Positions 13,964-27,007 of a DNA stretch of 64,000 bases are shown here, piece by piece. The position numbers and the translations under genes were made by a program. Numbering within the stretch: position 1 is the first letter of the stretch; every line of letters begins with the position of its first letter. This stretch comes from Sclerurus mexicanus (lineage: Eukaryota; Chordata; Aves; Passeriformes; Furnariidae). The DNA lies in contig VWZF01006082.1 of assembly GCA_013396755.1 (NCBI GenBank), positions 911,471 through 975,470 of the forward strand. Direction: 5' to 3'. The notes beneath the pieces were generated by a model, which was not told the origin of the DNA, made no database searches, and worked only from the letters and a program-made list of their open reading frames with translations.

Positions 13964-16559
13964 TTCTTGGAGTGTCCTGAGCAAGGGCAGAAGTTGGACT
14001 CAATGATCCTGTTAGGTCCCTTCCAACTCAGCATATTCTATGATTCTGTGATTCCACCTTCCCTCATTAAGTCTTTGGAGTGTTACCAGCGCTACACCCA
14101 AATTCCAGCACGTTTCTGACATTCACTTGCTTCTAAAATTGTCATATATTTTTTTATACTAGGCTGTGAACTGATGAAAATTTGACTTACCAAAGTCATG
14201 CTTAGGGACAAGGATTTGTTTCCATGTGCTGTTGAGAGAGGGGTCAAGAAAGCAGATCCATTTACTGAACCTCTGATGTTTGGATATTTGAAGGTATAAA
14301 ATACGAATAAAACCTCAAAAGCAATTTAGGACAGTGATTCTTCTGAAAGGAGACATTCTAGTCCTTTGGGGTTTTGGAGGGGTTTTTTTGGGTGGTTGGT
14401 TGGTTATTTGTTTGCTTTTTCCAGAGAAAATTAGATCTTTGTAGTCTGATAAAGTAATTTGTGTGTCTCAGGACTAGCCCAAAGGTACTGGGATAGTACA
14501 TGTTTTTAGAAAATTAAATTGAAGATTACCTACAGACAGAAATGATCACAAAATTATTTCCTTCTTGTAAATAATGTTAATAACAATAATAACATTGTTT
14601 CCATCTGAATCAACCCCGAAAGAAGACAAAATTTAAAAAAAAATAAGATTTCTTGTGCCTTTTAAAAGTCCATTTTATCCAAATTGTCACATCAGGAAGA
14701 GTGAAACATGACTTTTCAGAAGCAGTCTAGACTTTAACATATTGCACAGCTGCTCTGTGAAACTAGCCTTCTTGTTAAATATGAAAATACCTAAATTGTC
14801 TAACTTCCTTCAACAGCTTCTGAAAATGACAGAATTTGCAGTTTCCCGGCAGTAAGACAGCACCAGTGGGACTATTCCAGATTCCCACAATCAATTTCAG
14901 CATGCCCAGGTTCCCACTCTCAAGCCTATAATGGAAGGGAGGCTCAAAAACTCTTATTTGACCCCAGACAGGATTTTCAAGGCTTTTTACAGAGGGCTGG
15001 AAGCTGAATCCAAGTTAACGCCAGGATTTTCAGGCTTCTCCCTTGGCGATTGGTATCTTGGAAACACTGATGAGGGACCTGTCACCATCTGCCTTCTCTA
15101 GCTACTGTCTTACACCAGAATGTCTCACCAAGAACAGTGACAGGTGTCATACAAGCCAGAGGGATCAGTCTGTGTCTCCAAGACAGACTCACTGTGTGGG
15201 CATGCTAAGGGTGGTCACTTTCTTTTATTTTTGAAGATGTATCTGGCAACAATTCTCACTCCAAAGCCAGTTTTCTGCGAAGGCAGATTACAATTGCCCT
15301 GGAACTCCCATGATGTTTTTGAATTTATTGTTTGGCATTGTATTAGTGAGCCATTTTCAACAAAGAAATCACCATCACTCTCTGGCAGTGGTCTGAGTAA
15401 TTAAGATTGCCAAGAGCTTGGCTCAATTACTCTCAAAGTATCGAATGCCATCTGTGATGGGAATATACACTAGGGTATCCCCTCTTTCAACTGCTATCCC
15501 AAAGGACAAGGATCTGCCATACTCCCATATATTCTGTATAATATCTGCCAACTGCATAATGCTGTGAATATCTTAGGGAGTCCCACAGGTTCCTGTAGTA
15601 TGTAGGAAAATTATTATACCCAAATTGATCATTTGTATTCAGCATTGTCATGCTATCTCACTAAATCATCTTATTGCCCTAAAATCATGCAACAGGATTT
15701 ACCTCTTTAATGATTTGCCTTAACTAGAAAAGCTCATTTAGTGGTAAGTATAACTTATCTCCCTAGCTGAATTTTGTTATCATTAAAAAGATCTTACCTG
15801 TATTGGCAGGGAAGCCTTGTCTCAAGACAGTTTGTCATATGATGAGTATTTCCTAGCAGCTATTATTTGGGGTTTTCAGGCCCATATGTTCAGACAGTGA
15901 ACCACTAAATTCATATTTTCCCATAATATTGATAAGAGTTTTGCAAATGTTTGGTGTTTCATATTAATTGACTCAATGAAATTCATTTTTAGGTATTGGC
16001 TAGAATACATAGAAGTCTACATGTTTATGCTTATAAGGTTGTTTTACAATATAATGTACAACATTTCCCATGCATCACTTAAAATCATCTTTGTGGTAAA
16101 AAAGGCTTCCTTAACACTGCAGGTTTGGTCTAAATTCACAGTAGGATAGCATGAGATGCTTCAGAGGGAATTTAGATGTAGACCACTAATAGGGAACCAA
16201 AGAATAAGACTTATCAGAAAAGTGTTCCAAGCCTTTTTTTCCAGGACAGTTCAGTAGTTCACTGAGTAGCTAAATGTAGCACAGCAAAAAGTAAAAAGAA
16301 ATAAATAAAGTAATACTAAGGCTTCTTTGGAACTCATGTACCAGATAGCACTGCTATTTACTAAAAGTGGTGTTTAATATAAAGCAAAGTGTTAATTTCT
16401 CAGACACCAACAACTGTATCCCACTCCAACACAAAGAGGGCTGTTTGGTAACACTGTTGGTCAAGCAGTAACAGGAGACTATGCTCCTTCAGCAAATTCT
16501 ACAAAGAAGTTCTGGTAAAAGGATTTTACAGTAACTGCTTGTTTTGTGTAGTTTTGTGT

Positions 16560-16960
16560 TCACGGAGAAGATGTAACCAGTGAGCCTGGCAGCTGCACAT
16601 AAGCTGAGGAAGAAGCACTGGCATACTGATGGAGCAGAAGCACAACGTGTAAGGCCAGCGTTGTGCATTCTGCTCTCATGCTGCCCCTTTCCGTCACTGG
16701 CACTCTTTTCCCTCTCTCTTTCACTAATCCCCTGCTGGGATGCACCAAGCCACAGCAGCCCTCTGGAGCCGGACACTACATCAATGCTACCAACTCACGG
16801 GACAAGGGACATGCATGGGACATGGTGTCATTCCAATGAGCCCTACCACCAGTCAGGAGAATCTCTTCTAGCACGCTCTCCACTTTGTAAACCATCAGCC
16901 TAAAGAACTTCTGACAAACTACCTGGCACTTTTGTACCCTTGATTTGAAACAATAAAGAT
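16560..16960 (+). other. Possible transcript 3' end, no gene recognised
   Basis: A moderately GC-rich block with an open frame of 107 codons (16580-16903) is followed by an AATAAA hexamer at 16952-16957. The translation is Ser/Pro/Leu-rich, with no domain, and overlapping minus-strand frames are also open, so coding is unlikely. A non-coding RNA exon is possible, but a lone AATAAA is common in AT-rich DNA. Confidence 0.12.
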
Positions 16961-19900
16961 GCCATAAACGTCAATATTTGATATGTTTCTGTGTAGGGGC
17001 CATTTCCAACAGCATTGCAAATGGAGAATCATCTCAGGATCATGGTTTTGGGATTGCTACCTAAATATTAAAATTCATAGGTGAGCATAGCTAATAAATA
17101 ACACGGTTATGTTCCCATGATGTTTGTCAAACTACTGTTCTGTTCAGTCTGCTTGTGAGCCATATTCCTCTCTTTTTCTTCACTGCTCTGAGTATGAGCC
17201 ACTTTTAGCAGAGGTTTTCTTAATCAGTATTTATAGCTCATATAAAACCACTATGGTTCCTTTACACATGATAAAAGTATTTTAAGATAGGCAATTACAT
17301 GCCATTTAATGGATATCCTCAACAGGCATTGTGATTTGATACAGAAAGTAATTGTCCTGTACTTCTAGTCCAAGCTTGTCTGACTTTTGCAAATATCAGT
17401 TCTCGTTACTTCATGATTCCAAAATCTTCTATAAGACCTTGATGAAACTGTATTTAATAAAGACCCTTTCCAAACTCAATACATTTTTAAAAGCTTTAGA
17501 GTTAACTGACTTCAAGAAGTCAAGAATGAATATAACAAACACAGCAGCTGCAGGCCATAATAAAGAATTAGGGAATTACAACAACTACTGATTCCCATAA
17601 GGTTATTTCAAGTCTTCACATATTCTTCACATATTTTTGATGTTGCTGTAAAAACAAAGCCCAGATAATAGTTTCTATATCTGTGTCTACTTTCCAAATT
17701 TTAAGCCTAGAGTTCTGCCAACAAGCTGAATTAACAGTTAAATAAAAATTAGGAAAAAATAACCATTTGAAAATGAATTGCATACTTTGTTGTTTCCGGA
17801 TTCACCATAGTTTTGGGGATAAGTTTTCAGATTGACCTTCCCAGTTTATAAGCTCAGGAATTTTTGTGAGTGTCCAGATGTCTCAGAGCATCAGATTTAT
17901 AAGATCTTAAAGGGACGCAATATTCTTAGAGCTGCTTTGTTCTATTGGAAAAATAAAAAATCCTCTAATGAGTGTCTTATGTGCAACGACCAACACTGCA
18001 TAATATTTGCAAATTGGGACTGTTGGAAGGACATTTAATATTAATGCCATTTTGCTACCTGCTTATTAATTTAGTCATCACTTTCACATTCTTTGTTACT
18101 TGTTTTTTGTGTGCTTTGTAGCATACTAAGTTACTTACTGTTAATAAATAACAAACGTAAGTTTGTGCTGCAGGGATGTGGGACCCGCATGGAAGCAATT
18201 CTGCTGCCCACCAGAGAGGCAGGAGAACTTGCAGACAGTAATTCATATTACTTGCATTAAACATCTATGTCCAAGATAGGATGTACAGCCCTTTAGAAAT
18301 GCTTGGTTTTTTTCCTGGTAAACTACAGAGTGTATCTAAATGAGTAGCTCAGACTGTATTTATTGACCAAAAGTGTAAATGATACGGGTTTCCAGATAAT
18401 CAGTGGTCCTGACCTCTTTTGTCCTTTTTTTAACCGTTTTTTTGTTGCTTTTTCCACACAAATTTGTTAGCAAACAGTCCACAAATTATGTTTCTCAGCT
18501 ATAGACTTTTCCAGTCTTATTAGAGTGCAGACTTCTTCACAACTTTTTTTCTAAATCTGTTCCAGTACACTAATACCAATTAATTCATTCTATACTTCCT
18601 TTGGTATTCCCAGTGCAGCACAAGAAACTTTGAATTATGTCTCTATGAAACCAACATTACTTTGATAAACTAAGCATTTTCTCATTAGCAAAAAGTACTC
18701 ATGCATATGATAAAATCTCCAACAGAGTTAGCAGCTGTTTATTAATGGCTGTTGGCTTGTTGATACAGTCATTTATGTTTAAACATGAGCCAATACATTA
18801 CTGCAATGGGTGTATCAGCTCCCATGCTTTCCATCTCATCCATGCATATCAGATCATATTCCTGTTTCTTTTACCATTTGTGTCATTGTAAACTGGGAGC
18901 TACTCCTATTAAACTCAAGCAACCACACCAGCATAATATCAGATAAAAATGAAAAAGGAGACAAAGCCCATATTTCTCATGCACAAACATTTGCCATACA
19001 TTATGGGTGCTTTATGCTTTTCCTGTTCATTTTCTAGGTATATTTTCTGAGATCTGATATACTAAAGTGTTTAGAATTATACTGATGAATTATTCAACAA
19101 CTCTCTTAACTATGATTTATCTGAAAGCAGAAAGAATTCATAACCAGCAGAGCTAAAATAAACACACTCTTATGACTTTAAGATTAAATTACTGACATAA
19201 ACAGAATCTGAAATTCCTTCATACAGTGCTCTACATCAGCAGAGAAAGGAATATTTTCTTGCAGGGGCTGTAAGAGTGCAGAGACAGTTTTTCAGCAAAG
19301 ATTAGGTCCCTTCTTCTGTCACGAGGATATTAGAAGAACTATGTATCTAAAAATTTCCACCAGTTGTATTCCTGACAACAAATGATGGCATAAATGGGAA
19401 TTTACAGGTTTCATATAAAGCAGGTAGTAAAAAGGGCAGTTTACCGAGGTTCTCTTGATGCCAGTTTCCAGCAATGAGTAAAATCTGTAGTATGCAGGAA
19501 TTATATATTTTTTTAATTTAACTTTACCTGGCGTGCTTTTAATAGGCCTCCAAGGAACAAGTTACAACCAGTGAATCCAGTCATCCCCTGGGTCCTGTAA
19601 CCTGGGGTACACGGTTTGGCTTTAATTCTATGCTTCATAATGAGGCATCCACGATGAATACACACACAAGATTGAAACACAGGATTCCATTGTGCTCTCA
19701 CTTATTTGCAAACCTGAAAAGTTTATTTTAAAGCTCAGCATTGTATAGAGGGTCTTTTCTTTCCCTCCTGTCGCATGAAATACCAGAGAGGGATGGTTAT
19801 TCTGGAAGGCCTTTTTTGTTACTTGTGAACAGCATAGAAATTAAGTCCCAGGCTAAAGAATTTAGGACTTGCAAGAGGAAAAAAAATGATAAAATACCGA

Positions 19901-22105
19901 AACCCAGACAAAATTCTTGTACTGCAATAGGAGTCTCTAATAAATTAAATTAATACTGACTTACTTCATACTTTTTATAGCATAGGGAAGTTTAGGGCTG
20001 ATAGATTTATCATGCAGTGCACTAACCCAGTGCACTTCTTCACATGTTTTTACACATTTTCCTGTATGTTTCAAGGAAAAAGTTCTCACAGTTACACATA
20101 TATCTGTCAGATCTAGGCCTGGCTTTCAGGCATGTGAGCTGTTTAAATCTAAGGCCTGAATTATGTCAAACATCTAGTGACTGGTGAAAAGCTATTATCA
20201 TTAAATATAAACTTGTTTTCTTTTTTCAAAAAAGGGGTTTTTTTCTAGTTATCTTTCCAATGTTTTCATAATTTTTGTCAAAGCTTGGTTTATCAAAACA
20301 CAGGTGCTGGTAGAAAAGACAAATACATATTTTTAATGTAATTATTTGAAAATATCAGAACTTTTAAAGTAACTCTCTAGGACATCTCACAAAATAATTT
20401 TTAAAGTACATTTATAGTCTAAAAAGTTTATATGTGAACTACTTCTTCTCTGCTGTATTCCTCAGCTGCTTGCTGAAATAACCTTATCCACATGTCTGTT
20501 TTCATCTTGTCTCAACTCTTCTCAGTCTCCCTCACCCTACAAATTTGAACAGCCTATAACAATGGTACTTTGATCTGGGATATTATTTTAGATACAACTG
20601 AGACATTCATCATAATAGCAGTAAGCACTGTAAACCTTTTAAAATCTTGCGCAAAATCCTGCTCTTTCAATTTCAAAGGCATCAAGATATTACTCCATTA
20701 CCTCTTTCATAACCTCCGTCTCCAGCGCTTAGCCTTGGGACACGTGAGAAATACTTAGTCACTTGAAGTGTTAGATTGGCACATTTCCTAGAACAGAAAA
20801 TAAGATGCTTCAATTTCTGAAATAAACAAAAAAGAGCAAGTAGCAAGCTACGTGTTTTAGACTTTGCAAAATACGGGATTTTTTGTGACCTTTTCCTCTT
20901 CTGGAGTGCATCCTGAGACACACATTCTCCTGCCTGATGGAGCACAGATTATTATACAACAGAGGGTTTAAGAAGCAATGGAAAAGCAATTTGTTATGAT
21001 ATTAGCTCATACAATAGCACGCTTTCCATGGAAATATTTTCCTTTAAAGTTATTACTGCAAAATATTAGATGCACGTTTAACTTTATATTAATCAGTAGT
21101 CACATTGTCTTCAAGCACAGTCTTTGTAAAATTACAGCCTACATCTCTTTTCTATGGCTGTCATAGCCAGATGTTTCTCCTTAGTAGTATAAGAAGACTC
21201 TAGGAAAGAAAAATGAGATTTCTCTCTAAATGGATGTGTTAAAATGTAATGCCTGAGTTGACTGGGCTTTCTGTGCTTTAGCATAAAGAAATGGAAGGCA
21301 TGGAGAAAGTTACTTACAAAAGGTAGTTTCAAAACAAATATATTTCCAAGATTATAGAGTTGGTTAGTACAAATGTGTGGCAACATTTTTTTCCAGAAAG
21401 TTGGGAGTTTATTTCTGGTTTAAGGCTTTTAACTATGTTTCATCAACTATCAAATGTCTGATTATGCTCAATAATATTCCACACTCCAAAAATTTCACTC
21501 TGGTATTGGAAGAATAAAACATGGGAGAAAGCAAATCCTCAATATGCAAGCAAATATAACAAAATCAGATCCTTATTATGCACATCAGTATTTTCAAGTA
21601 CCTTTTTATACAGACATACACCATGTTAATCCTTATAATCTATTAGAAAAAATAATTTCAAAGAGGGCAAAGAAACCTTCTGACATTGAGTGCTGTATGT
21701 GTTTTCTACATATTTTACTGATTTTCAAATGTTAGTGTTCTCAATAAAAAAAAAAAATCATGTTTGGTTCTTCTATTTTTGCAACACCATAATAAGAAAG
21801 AAACAAAATAAAACCAAAAATAACCATAAAAACATTGACCTGACCATGGAGTACTTTTGCCTTGCCTAATCAAAATTTCTGAAAGTCATAGAAATCTTAA
21901 CCATGCTATACTTAATCTTTAGATTTGGACCTATTTCAGAGCTTTTCCAAAGGACTTTATTGTTCTAATTAAAGTATCAAAATTAAATAAAGAGGGAGGA
22001 AAGGAGAGAAAAAAATTAAATGAAGAGTTTTCCAAAGAGATGTCTGAGGACATTTGTTTAAATTTATTATCCCATAGCAACGAAAAAGCTTGAGTGAAGA
22101 CAACA

Positions 22106-22141
22106 AACCAGTACCTCTAACAGAACCAGTTCCTCCAACAG
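22106..22141. repeat. Two-copy tandem repeat, 18-base unit
   Basis: AACCAGTACCTCTAACAG (22106-22123) is followed directly by AACCAGTTCCTCCAACAG (22124-22141), 16 of 18 identical. A multiple of three, but the frames around it are closed, so this is a slippage-type duplication and not coding evidence. Confidence 0.8.
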
Positions 22142-23097
22142 AAAGAAACTGTGCAATACAAGCTAATCATAAGATATTTTGTCATCTGCATTTTCTAGAA
22201 ACAGATTTGTGTCATGTTTTTCTAAGTTCCTTGAATTTATGTATTTCAGAGTACATTAGCAAGCCTTGAAGCTTGCAGCTTGTACTTTATATTTCCCTCC
22301 TAAGTAGCAGCTACACACAGTAACATCATTTTAAGGTGCCTTCTTTTCCCAAAGCCCATCTGGGTTGACATTTATCACTTGAAAATATATCCAAAATTTG
22401 GAACGCCAAAGTCCTGTATTTCATGAAGAAAAACTTGAAAGTTTTATTTTAGAAGCCTCTGAAAAAGGATTCAATTTGAATATGAAGCTTTCACTGACTT
22501 TATATTGTCTTTACTAATTTGGCTGCTCTGGAGTCACTGGTCAACAGCTGTGATAAGGATTCACAGTGGCTAAACCATTATTTAAGGGAAATGTGAATCT
22601 TGCTGTATGTCATATATTAGAGTGAAAAGCATGAAACGTCCATTTATAAAAAGCTATTTTTACTGTAACAGAAATAAATCAAAACTCAAGTGTATATGTA
22701 ACAGCTGTGGGACATTTAATGCACTATTCTATCCTGTTTAAACTTGCTTTGAATAACATGCAGGAGTAGGTTATTAGTGTTACTAGTGTAAGAGGGGTTT
22801 TGACTGAAAAATATTTCCTTTCAGACTGATGTCAGGCAAAACACTAGAACTACCATCTTCCTGTGTCAAACAAAGTACACCATGCCACTTAGAAGATTTA
22901 ATTTTCTTTCTTCTTATTCCCGATGGTTATTCCTAATAATATTTAATGAAACAGAACTACACTTTTTTGCATGACTAAAACTGCAGAAGTTTGATGGTTT
23001 TAATTAACATGAGCTAAATTAAAGCACTCCTCGAAAGACTGTGGCAGAATGGTATTTTTGGTCTGTTCAGTTCAAGTCACTGCTGATTTAGAAGAGA

Positions 23098-23115
23098 GCT
23101 TGCTTGCTTGCTTGC
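23098..23115. repeat. (GCTT)n microsatellite
   Basis: GCTTGCTTGCTTGCTTGC, 4.5 units of a tetranucleotide repeat. Confidence 0.85.
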
Positions 23116-25858
23116 ATTTTTTACCTAGCATTTGTGAAGGCAAATATGAATAATAGAGGAGTGTCATTACTGCAGGTTTGGAAGAGAGCTGAAAGAAGCC
23201 AAAAACACTATGAAAGGATGCAATGCAGAACAGATTTCTGAAGGAATTATTTTTCTAACCATGGCCGGAGATTAACATTGAAAGCAAATGTTAAAAGCTT
23301 TGAACAATTGTGTGTCTTTACCTGGATTATATTATACCATTGTAATAGAAAAATTAGTCAAACAAATTAATCCTGTGTACCTAACCATCACTTAAAACAG
23401 AGTAAAAAGAAACAAGGTTTAAATATTTACATTTAAGATATCCTTGGCAGTATTTTTAACGTAGTTCTGCTAGAACTTTGTTAAGACTGGTTTGGAGAAA
23501 TGAAACCTGCCCATCATGTTGCACATCTTCATCACTGAAAAGTATATTATTTAGTTTATTTTGGCCTGCTCATGTACCCTGGGCTTCAGGAAGCAGAATT
23601 TTGAAAGAAGAAAGTCCAAACAAGCTGCATCAGCCGTAACCAGCACCTATTAGGATGCTACAGAGTGGCTTCAAGAAAGAACATAACCCAGATAAACTGC
23701 TTTTGTGCCTATCAGGTAGTTGCTGTGGACTCCCAAGCTCTCAGAGAATTCATCTCCTGTCAGGCAATGAAAGTCCAAAGTAGGACATAGGCTGTTCCTG
23801 GACTTAAAGACTCTCTGGCAAAAAAGGATACCAGGTGTCTCAGAGGCTGAGCAAAAAATGAACCATTTTGCACAATGAGCCACCCATATATAACCAAGCA
23901 AGAGAGAGGACCATAAAAGTCAGCCTTATTAAGGACATAAAGTTTATCTTTACAGTCTATGCAATGTCATGCACAGTGGCCAAGATCTTTTTGAATAACG
24001 GAAGCCAAATATGAAAGACAGGAGAGCTGCACAAATACGCTGTCATAACAGTCTCTTCTGTCTCCTCTGCCTCTAAGAAAATAGTCCCAAGCAAGGACTG
24101 ACTCATCTATTCCCAAAAGAGGCATGCTGGCTATTTATCTGCTGGCTTTCCCTGCCTGCCCACATGATTTTCCATGTAGTCCCACAGCAAGGTTATCTAT
24201 AAGGAAGGATCTATAGATGGGATACGCTCTTGGCAGAGGCAGGACCCCAGAGCGTAGGTCCTTCGTTTTCCAGATGTATAGTCTAGCCACTACCTGAAAT
24301 AGACATACCCTACCCTGCCAGCCCAATGTTCAAAAGTTGGCTACAACTGCATTTTTTGTGAGGTGCTCCACCTACGTGGCAGTAGCAAAAGATTCTTCTA
24401 AAACACCCATGGGCCATCAGATGCCACACAGCTTAATTTCTGTATTTTGAGCAGGATTATGTATGAAAGACACAATTGAGTTGCTCAGGGGAAGACAGCA
24501 AAAGAAAAGGTGTGTCACACTTAGGTTTAAGCTAGGTTAGGCAGAAACTAGATGGGGATTCTTCAGAGAATATGTTTCCATTGCCCACCAAGATACAGCT
24601 CAAACTCTGCTTGGCAAGTGAGAACAAGAGGCACCTGAATTATTGGTTTAACTGGAACACGTGAAATGTAAAGTAATGTGACAGGAACAAGGACTTTCCA
24701 TGTGGGTCAGTATATGTTGGCTGATAGACAGCTAGCAAAGAGCAAGAAAAATAGTGGTCTCCCAGATCACAGTGACACTGTAAAATGAAGATTTCAGGGC
24801 TTAAATTTGTAGCTGTAAATTAGTCAAGACACTGTATGGTTGTTATGGTGAGATGATAACTTATCACTTTGGCTGTCCTCTTTGGCTGCTTGGACTTATC
24901 AGAATTATGTTCCCCTTGTTGTCTTTTTATGTTCTACGTCATGTAAACCTAAGAAACACTATCTACATTTCCCATGTTTTAAGTCCCCCTGACTAATAAA
25001 TTTGACAAAATTGTTTCATTAGGAATATATTCACAGAGGTCACAGACAACTTCCTCTGGTTTTAAATCACAGAATCATTCAGCATTTCACCCACTGAGAA
25101 ATCCAACAGTAAAAAGCTGTGGTCAACAGTAACAGGAGAAAAAACTTTCCATGGAAGTATCAAAATAATATTTTCCTATAAAACGTACACTACTATAGGA
25201 AGTGTGTCAGAGTTTAAGTATCTCACAGCAGAGGAAGCACAATTAAATTCTCATTTTAGATTCATGCTAGAGCCTGTTCCAAATAACTCAGCTTTAATGG
25301 GACCTTACTGATTTGAGAGGCCAAGGGCCTCATGAGATCCTTGGCCTGACGCTTCTCTGTAAACCATACTGTCTTGTAAAACCATAATCTATACTGAGCT
25401 ACAAAAACTGGCACAGCTTTTCCACCCTGGACTAAGAGGCTCAAAAAGCTCATGTGACCTTTTGATCCCCAGCAAGAGAGGACAGGCAGTAGAGCTATTA
25501 GTGCAATGAATAACTATGCTCTTTTTATAATGCCTGTAATAACAGTAAGACTACCATCTTCTTCACAGGCAGGGGATCCTGGCCTCTTGGAAAACTTTAT
25601 AAGAAAATTTAATCCACTGTTTCCATTCAGCCTATTAACATCATAGTTTTTAATAAAATGACTAATGCTTTACAGGAAAGCAGACATGAGTTAGACATGC
25701 CACATGATTTAAGAGCTAGAAAAGTAGCTTTAATTTAATTTCAGACAAGTAACTTGGTATCTCAAGAGTTATAATCACCTTAGTCACTTAAATATGCAAA
25801 ACATTAGGCATTTTGGGGTAATTTAAAGGGGCTATTATCTCAGGATTTCTAACAATAC

Positions 25859-25873
25859 AAAAAAAAAAAAAAA
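25859..25873. repeat. A15 homopolymer
   Basis: Fifteen consecutive A. No retroposon body is recognised on its 5' side. Comparable runs occur at 21746-21757, 37853-37865, 38384-38396, 40066-40081, 53744-53758 and 57241-57253. Confidence 0.85.
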
Positions 25874-26992
25874 GGGAAATGCCAGACGGTATAATCCACT
25901 GCTGTTCATTAATGATCTCATGTAAAAGAGATATACTTATATGTGATAAATACTTGATCTCATAAGTGAGGTCTGAGGTTATATCTGATTAGGGAACTTG
26001 AGAATGTTTCCCTGCTTTACATTTGACTCTCTGCCCCAGCCAATTCCCTATCAATCAGGACAAAACCCAAACACACAACATCATTCTGCACTTTCCACGG
26101 AAAAGAAACCCGAATACACAGGTCAGGCAAGATGCAAGAGATGCATGGACCAGAACCTCAGGGCATACATGGTATGCCCCAGCAGAAAAGTCTAGACACA
26201 GATTTGAATTATTAGTAGGAAACTGATTAAAGAAAACTCATTTGGTTTGTCATGTCCGAAGTGCCCATCAGAAGTGAGTTTCCCCAATATCAGTTTGTCA
26301 CAAAAACCATCATCTCAGAATGGGGCTTCGTAGTAAGAAATCTCACTCAAGCAAAGATTTGGCCATCAACATTCAAAAAATTCTTTAATATCAACTTTAT
26401 GGTCAATGGAAAAGATGGAAAAACCTGAAACACTGGCATCATGGTAGGTACATCCCTAAATTCAGTGAGCTAAGCTAATTTAATTTTACCCCTTCTTTTA
26501 TGTATCAAGTGAAGGAATCTCTTAATCAGTGAAATGTAATCTTAAAGAAAAATAGAAGCTTCAATAATAACCCATTGTAGCATATAAAAAAACTTCACAA
26601 ACCACAGTTCTGAGTCCCCAGGATTTCCGAATTCAAAACCACACGAGTTTCAACTTTCAAATAATAATATTATTTCATTATGCTGAAGTATTTAGGATGT
26701 TGCTACACTTCTTTTTCAAACTTGGAGACATATGGAAGAAAAAGGGAGAAACTACCATAGATATATGAGTGGAAAATATTATAGCTCTGCACAACAAATA
26801 ACATTGTCATTTAAAACTGGCTCTCAAATGAGATGATGCTTGCAAATTTCAAAATTAAAGCTTCTATAAGTAGTTTTGTTTCATTTTTACTCCTTACTTC
26901 TAGTTATGTCCTGTGTCATTTTAACCTTATTACATCTGAAATTATAGGGTTACTAACAATTTGACTTCAACACATTAAGGAGAAAGAGTCTC

Positions 26993-27007
26993 TTTTTTTT
27001 TTTTTTT
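26993..27007. repeat. T15 homopolymer
   Basis: Fifteen consecutive T. Comparable runs are at 2075-2086 and 45194-45208. If any is the tail of a minus-strand retroposon, the body to the right is not recognisable. Confidence 0.85.

Larger units (their letters stand above)
12480..14056 (+). mobile_element. CR1-type LINE, 5'-truncated and inactive
   Basis: A non-LTR retrotransposon of the CR1 family. From about 12484 translated pieces follow the order of CR1 ORF2: an NKAEVF-like stretch, PDGIHLRILNQL, VFKKRKKKNPGN, a GHSQHRFLRGKSCLSNLISF block, FFDFNKAFN, TSGALQGFILGSVLFN, then YRLGNESLEKS, LGVLVDGKLNMSQQC, EGIVLLCSALGQPHLE, and RTQGNGLKLCWGRFRLD with LPREMAI near the end. The 3' terminus at 14035-14055 shows ATTCTATG followed by ATTCTGTG and ATTC, the tandem octamer tail typical of CR1, preceded by a GTTAGGTCCCTTCCAACTC stretch also typical of the family. 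The copy is about 1.6 kb against roughly 4.5 kb for full-length CR1 (known of the family), so it is 5'-truncated, as most copies are. Frame changes, stops and an internal deletion make it non-functional. Family assignment is secure; the subfamily cannot be set by eye. Confidence 0.95.

Noticed and set aside
21735..21760. CAATAAA running into A12 as a processed-pseudogene tail
   Set aside because: The hexamer is part of the A run, without the usual 10-25 base spacing, and no retrocopied coding sequence lies upstream.
25066..25110. ATCACAGAATCATTCAGC resembling a reversed CR1 tail
   Set aside because: Only a dozen matching bases and no further CR1 sequence beside it.
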